Assembly (NCBI GenBank): GCA_052117605.1
Contig: JBQKIT010000015.1
Strand: one strand, 5' to 3'
Length of the DNA: 64,000 nucleotides
From: CAG-791 sp000431495
GTDB taxonomy: Bacteria; Bacillota; Clostridia; Lachnospirales; Lachnospiraceae
Shown: positions 60,128 through 64,000 of the stretch, piece after piece
How the letters are laid out: every line of letters starts with the position of its first letter
Numbering within the stretch: position 1 is the stretch's first letter
Notes under the pieces: model-generated
The model's input: only the letters and a program-made list of their open reading frames with translations
Database searches by the model: none
What the model was told of the DNA's origin: nothing
Made by a program: the position numbers and the translations under genes

Positions 60128-61534
60128 TCAGTCTGCAGCCGCCGGTACTTCTGCCGGTGCTGCTGCCGGTGTTTCTGTCGATGTATCTGTCAGTACTTCT
60201 GTCGGTGTTTCTGACTCACCGGTTTTCTCCGACACCGCAAAAGCTTCCTCTGTCATATCGGGGCCTGCCTGCTCTGAGCCAGCACTCGCATCCGCTGCAG
60301 CAATGGGCTCGTCCGCGATCATGCTGACGTCAGCTTCTGCAGTTTCCGGCTCGCCCGCGATCATGCTGCCATCAGCTTCTGCAGTTTCCGGCTCGCCCGC
60401 GATCACCTGTGCATCCCCCGCATCTGCCACCGGTCCTTCCATGAAAAGCGTCGCATCCTCCTGCGGAGCAATCTGAAGCTCCGGCGAAATCTCGATCACT
60501 TCCTCAACCTGTGAGGTTGCACCTTCTTCCACCTTGACCGGATCCGGAACCGATCCGTTCTCAAACGGATAGATCACACCGATCTGTCTTCGGATTACGT
60601 CACAAATCCGCATCATCCGGATGGTCTCATCGTGCGTCATCTCCGGACACTCCAGCCATCCGTTCTCAAGAGCCATGCGGCAGGCCTGCAGCTCATATTC
60701 GTAGCCCGTGATTTGTCTGGGTCTCTTGTAGGAAGCGATCTTCTTATACTTCCCGTCATAGACCGTCATCCTCTCGAAATTATTGATGTTATCGATCACA
60801 AGATAGCCTTCTGTTCCGACAATGGTGCCCTTTCGATCCGTCGTCCCGAGCATCGTTGCGGTCAATGCAGCCATCCGTCCGTCCTTGTAAATCAGTGTCA
60901 GATTGTCCTGCTCATCCAGATGCTTGCTCGTATACGTGCAGGAAGCCTCCACGCGTAAAAGGTCATCTCCGAACATCATCGAGGCAAAGTTCAACGGATA
61001 TACGCCAAGATCAAGCAAGGACCCTCCGGCAAGTTCAGGCTCCACCATGCGCTCCTTGCCCTTGACCGCATATCCGAGGTTTGCCGACAGGCAGACAGGC
61101 TTTCCGATGACGCCGCTTGCCAGAACCTCCTTCATTGTCCGGACAAACGGCATATATCTTGTCCAGATTGCCTCCGTAATGAAAACATTCTTCTCCTTCG
61201 CAAGACGGAACACCTCTCTCGCCTGTGCTTCGTTTACCGTAAATGCCTTTTCCACAAGACAGGGCTTTCCATAGGAAATGCAAAGCTTTGCATGCTCAAA
61301 ATGCTCAGAGTGAGGTGTTGCAATATAGACAAGATCCACCTTCTTATCCTGCAAAAGCTCCTCATAGGAGCCATAAGCCTTCCGTACTCCGTTTCTTTTT
61401 GCAAAACCGGTTGCCTTGTCCAGATTTCTGGACGCTGCCGCATACATGCAAAAGCCCTTGGTTTTCCGTACCGTATTCGCCATCGTTGCGGCAATGGCAC
61501 CGCACCCGAGAATTCCTACATTCAATCTGCTCAT
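60128..61534 (-). CDS. Gfo/Idh/MocA-family oxidoreductase with a repetitive C-terminal tail
   Basis: An NAD(P)-dependent sugar or inositol dehydrogenase-like protein of 468 aa. The Rossmann motif is VGILGCGAIAATMANTVRK; the family tag EKAFTVNEAQAREVFRLAKE and the catalytic-type KPVCLSANLGYAVKG region follow. The fold is complete by about residue 340. The last 120 residues are low-complexity and acidic, with two copies of IAGEPETAEAD (42-bp unit, about 60314-60405) and Thr/Ala/Pro/Glu repeats to the end. This tail has no known counterpart in the family and is probably disordered. The substrate is unknown. A strong GGGAGG precedes the ATG. Confidence 0.85.
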   Translation of the reverse strand: MSRLNVGILGCGAIAATMANTVRKTKGFCMYAAASRNLDKATGFAKRNGVRKAYGSYEELLQDKKVDLVYIATPHSEHFEHAKLCISYGKPCLVEKAFTVNEAQAREVFRLAKEKNVFITEAIWTRYMPFVRTMKEVLASGVIGKPVCLSANLGYAVKGKERMVEPELAGGSLLDLGVYPLNFASMMFGDDLLRVEASCTYTSKHLDEQDNLTLIYKDGRMAALTATMLGTTDRKGTIVGTEGYLVIDNINNFERMTVYDGKYKKIASYKRPRQITGYEYELQACRMALENGWLECPEMTHDETIRMMRICDVIRRQIGVIYPFENGSVPDPVKVEEGATSQVEEVIEISPELQIAPQEDATLFMEGPVADAGDAQVIAGEPETAEADGSMIAGEPETAEADVSMIADEPIAAADASAGSEQAGPDMTEEAFAVSEKTGESETPTEVLTDTSTETPAAAPAEVPAAAD

Positions 61535-61564
61535 TTCAAACCTCCCATCCTGTGCCGTAAGCCG

Positions 61565-61690
61565 GTAAGCTTACACTCATTGCATCTCTATCTGCTGGCT
61601 CTATGATTTGAGGATGCTTTTTCCCACGAAAATGCATCCTTGACAGGACATTTTTCCGAATCAGGCTGCTTTTCGCCTCCAAATACATCC
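61565..61690. repeat. 52-bp repeat family, site E, about two units
   Basis: GCATCC at about 61634 and ACATCC at about 61685 are 51 bp apart, with GAGGATGC at 61612 opening the first unit. The left edge, CATCTCTATCTGCTG then GATTTGAGGATGC, matches array D near 21570-21616 at most positions although the sites are 40 kb apart. The site fills the gap between the Gfo/Idh start and the SH3-protein stop. Confidence 0.75.
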
Positions 61691-62716
61691 TCAGCCAGCA
61701 TCGCCCGAAGCATCTTCCGACGTCGTCTGCCCGGCTTCCCCGGAAGTGCTTTCCTGACTATCATCCGCCGCACCGGGCTCGATCTTATCGAAGAACTCGC
61801 TCTTTACATACGCGGACTGTCCGTTGAAAATGATCTCGCTCCATCCATCTGCCAGCTCTTCCACCAGTTGGAACTTGTCTCCTGCAGAGGCCGAGCCGAT
61901 CCTTGTTCCTTCTGCAGAGGCCGATTTGCGGATATTGACACCATCCGTCTTCGCTCTCAGGTAGGTTGTGTTCTCATTCGCTTCGCTTCGGGATGCATTC
62001 AAGGCCGCCAGCTGCTGTCCAACAGAAATATCAATGGTTGATGCAATCTGATCCAGATAATCCGCAAGCTCCGCATCCGAAGCAAGAAGATCGTTGTATT
62101 CCGCAGAGGTCTGGTTATTCAGATCTACCACATCATCCTGTACCGATACCAGCTGAATGTACTCTGAAACCGTCTTCGGCTGCGTTTCATCATTATTTAT
62201 ATACAGAGTTCCATCATCCCTGGTGCAGACATACATAGTCTGCAGTCCCGGTATCTCCCACTCGTGATCCTTAAGCTTCAGCTTCGTATAGACATAAGCT
62301 ACATAGGAGTTGTCCACAGGTCCCTTTTTGGTGTAGACATCAACCGTTGTATAGGAATCAATATAGTTGGCGAGCTCCTGGATCCGGATCTTCTCCTCGT
62401 CAGAAAGTGCGGAGCTGATGCTCTGAATGGTATCTGCATCTCCCTCTGCCACTGCCCTGTAGTAATTCCGGAACAGATCATCGACATCCTCATATGCATT
62501 TAATTCCAGCTCCACTTCCTCCGCCGGGGTTTCCTCCGTTTCTGCAAGGGACGCTGCCTCCTGTGCCTTTTCCCTTGTCTGTCTTCGCAGCGAAAAAGCG
62601 AGCCCTACGGTAATCAAAACGCACAGAAGAAGGAACAATGGCATCACAACCTTTTTGTTCCTTCTAAAGAATTCTCTTGTATCGTAATAAAAATCAATCA
62701 GTCTGTCCTTGAACAT
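61691..62716 (-). CDS. Membrane-anchored SH3-domain protein
   Basis: A 341-aa protein with a basic N-terminus, one membrane segment (VVMPLFLLLCVLITVGLAFS, about residues 25-45) and the rest outside the cell. After an acidic linker comes a region resembling a Clostridial domain of unknown function (DVDDLFRNYYRAVAEGDADT through IDSYTTVDVYTKKG). A bacterial SH3 domain follows (about residues 255-315): LRAKTDGVNIRKSASAEGTR then GSASAGDKFQLVEELADGW. The tail is Ser/Glu/Gly-rich. SH3 domains of this kind bind peptidoglycan peptides, so a wall-associated role is likely. The ATG at 62716 is chosen; the upstream TTG at 62725 is less likely. Confidence 0.85.
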   Translation of the reverse strand: MFKDRLIDFYYDTREFFRRNKKVVMPLFLLLCVLITVGLAFSLRRQTREKAQEAASLAETEETPAEEVELELNAYEDVDDLFRNYYRAVAEGDADTIQSISSALSDEEKIRIQELANYIDSYTTVDVYTKKGPVDNSYVAYVYTKLKLKDHEWEIPGLQTMYVCTRDDGTLYINNDETQPKTVSEYIQLVSVQDDVVDLNNQTSAEYNDLLASDAELADYLDQIASTIDISVGQQLAALNASRSEANENTTYLRAKTDGVNIRKSASAEGTRIGSASAGDKFQLVEELADGWSEIIFNGQSAYVKSEFFDKIEPGAADDSQESTSGEAGQTTSEDASGDAG

Positions 62717-62804
62717 CAGTCTCAATCCTGTTTCTGAAAATACACATCCGAAATAATATTATACCTGTTGATGGTCAAAAAGAAAACCAACAGCAGGATC
62801 TCCG

Positions 62805-62842
62805 AAAAAAAGCCCGGGCGCCTGAAAATCGGCGTCCGGGTT
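62805..62842 (-). terminator. Terminator of the nucleoside hydrolase gene
   Basis: A 10-bp stem (CCCGGACGCC with GGCGCCCGGG, one G-U pair) and an 8-base loop are followed on the minus strand by seven T. It starts directly at the stop codon. Confidence 0.92.
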
Positions 62843-63787
62843 TCACTGCGAAAGCTTCCGGAACAGGTCCTCAAAAAGGTCATCCCGGTGAATGTGATAC
62901 ACATATCGGATCAAATGCCTGGTGGGATCAAAGCTGTAGTGATGGTCGTATTCCGGAATCGGACTGGCCACCAGATAATCATCTTCAAAATTACCGTCAA
63001 GAAGCCATGCCACTGCGGTAACATCCCAGATCACGCGTGACCAGGTGGGCTGACCGCCCGAGCATCTCAGGCCTTCGCTGACGGTAGTCTTCATCAGATA
63101 ATCACAAAGTGCATTTTTCCCGGAAAGATGGTATTCCAGCTCCGGACCCGTTGTTGCAAAGGAAGATACCACTCCGCTGCAGGGGAGCTGAACCAGGGCG
63201 ACTCCGCAGCCAAAAACGATTCTTGCCGCCGCAATGTCCTGAAACAGATTAAACTCATAACTGTCCGGCCAGTTGTGCGCATTGCCCCCAAGCCATACGA
63301 CTACGATGCGATCAATGATTTCCGGATTCATCAGTATGGCAGAAGCAATATTCGTAATCGCTCCGATCGCAACCACATAAAGAGGCCGGTCCGGAGTATA
63401 TTCCATTGCTCTCTCCGCCAGATTTGCCGCAGCAGGGGAATCCACCGGCGTTTCTTCATCCGGAAGATACCGAAGCGAGCCCCTGTACACCTCCTGCTTC
63501 AGCTCCGCTCTTCCCGCAAGCTCCAGAATATTCAGAATCTCCTGATAGCTCTTTTCCATTCCGTCCGCCGGTCCATTTGATTTCTCATTATGAAAGGGAG
63601 CGGCATAAATCGCCTTCACATTCAGCTTCTCCGGAGACCGGAGCATATAGGAAAGCGCAAACTGATCATCAATCTCATTGTAGTTGTCTGTATCCAGAAT
63701 GACGTCCACCCTTCCCTTCGGCTTTTCCAACCGCCGCAGCAAAGCGATTGTATCAAGTGTTTTTGAATGATTTTTTACATCCGACAT
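62843..63787 (-). CDS. Nucleoside hydrolase-family protein
   Basis: A 314-aa member of the inosine-uridine nucleoside hydrolase superfamily, which splits N-glycosidic bonds of nucleosides with calcium. The metal cluster is VDVILDTDNYNEIDDQFALS near residue 28, a variant of the usual DTDxGxDD. Other blocks are PLYVVAIGAITNIASAILMN and IVVVWLGGNAHNWPDSYEFN, with the Asn/Asp ligands. The DTDNYNEIDD variant marks a subgroup whose substrate is not well defined. I chose the ATG at 63787; the extra codons to 63841 are unlike the family. Its T-rich upstream region (63842-64000) contains no other gene. Confidence 0.87.
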   Translation of the reverse strand: MSDVKNHSKTLDTIALLRRLEKPKGRVDVILDTDNYNEIDDQFALSYMLRSPEKLNVKAIYAAPFHNEKSNGPADGMEKSYQEILNILELAGRAELKQEVYRGSLRYLPDEETPVDSPAAANLAERAMEYTPDRPLYVVAIGAITNIASAILMNPEIIDRIVVVWLGGNAHNWPDSYEFNLFQDIAAARIVFGCGVALVQLPCSGVVSSFATTGPELEYHLSGKNALCDYLMKTTVSEGLRCSGGQPTWSRVIWDVTAVAWLLDGNFEDDYLVASPIPEYDHHYSFDPTRHLIRYVYHIHRDDLFEDLFRKLSQ

Positions 63788-64000
63788 TTTCTTTTCCTCA
63801 GGCAGTTCGAAACACGACAAAGGACTGCGAATAGATCTCATAGAAAACAGCGTCAGAAAGCCATTTCGGATATGATCTCATTTCATTTCTTCCTTGTATG
63901 ATGATTCCAGAAGCTAAATCAACATTTTCCTTTCTTTTTGATTCGGTGGTTCAATACATTCAGATACTGTGGGACTTTTGATTTTTCCCTGTAGCTCTGA

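Noticed and set aside
1..64000. tRNA, rRNA or other structured RNA genes
   Set aside because: I looked for T-loop-like GGTTCGA blocks with matching acceptor ends and for conserved rRNA stretches and saw none; a covariance-model scan would be needed to exclude small RNAs.

Overview
The window is a 64-kb chromosomal segment of a Gram-positive anaerobe of the Clostridia, most likely family Lachnospiraceae. Four points suggest this. SigH sits at the end of a cysE-cysS-mrnC-rlmB-sigH block that matches the Bacillus/Clostridium arrangement. The last purine steps are done by separate AICAR-formyltransferase and IMP-cyclohydrolase genes. There is an oppBCDFA peptide importer with a lipoprotein receptor, and the protein sequences are typical of gut Clostridia. 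No rRNA, tRNA, CRISPR array, prophage or insertion sequence was found.

Layout. 1-3442 (+): end of an unidentified gene, pyrB-pyrI, a long tandem-repeat array and an Rpn-type nuclease. 3471-7158 (-): iron alcohol dehydrogenase, NudC, and a Lon-like AAA+ ATPase without a protease domain. 7487-18669 (-): one tight ten-gene surface-glycan operon (gmd, fcl, manC, manA, radical SAM, DUF4422, licD, ispD/tarI-like, tagF-like, acyltransferase) with a divergent AraC regulator. 20340-25060 (-): queA, M18 aminopeptidase, a polytopic membrane protein. 25091-30574 (-): pheST and a GGDEF/EAL protein. 30767-37635 (-): purO, AICARFT, ispF, cysE, cysS, mrnC, rlmB, sigH. 37707-45245 (-): a MATE transporter and oppBCDFA. 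45451-51517 (-): RluA-type pseudouridine synthase, a second MATE transporter, ABC1 kinase, phasin-like protein, DgkA, 2-hydroxyacid dehydrogenase. 51724-53421 (+): phosphosugar mutase. 53502-58939 (-): a five-gene nonulosonic (pseudaminic-type) acid cluster that also holds a PLP decarboxylase-fold enzyme and an ATP-grasp ligase. 59028-63787 (-): mnmA, Gfo/Idh oxidoreductase, an SH3-domain membrane protein and a nucleoside hydrolase.

Working together. The phosphosugar mutase, ManA/ManC, Gmd and Fcl can carry hexose phosphate to GDP-mannose and GDP-L-fucose. LicD, the cytidylyltransferase, the TagF-like enzyme and the acyltransferase point to a surface glycan bearing phospho-alditol and acyl groups. 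The nonulosonic acid genes make and CMP-activate an acidic nine-carbon sugar and may attach an amino acid to it.

Most notable observations: (1) OppA looks circularly permuted, with the segment that normally ends the fold placed right after the lipoprotein signal and linker. (2) Five intergenic sites carry degenerate repeats with one shared period of 52 bp and recurring GGATG/CATCC pentamers. (3) Several conserved enzymes carry in-frame minisatellite expansions. (4) The nonulosonic acid cluster has two unexplained enzymes. (5) The Lon-like ATPase has Asn in place of the Walker B Asp. All calls come from reading the sequence; no database search was run.
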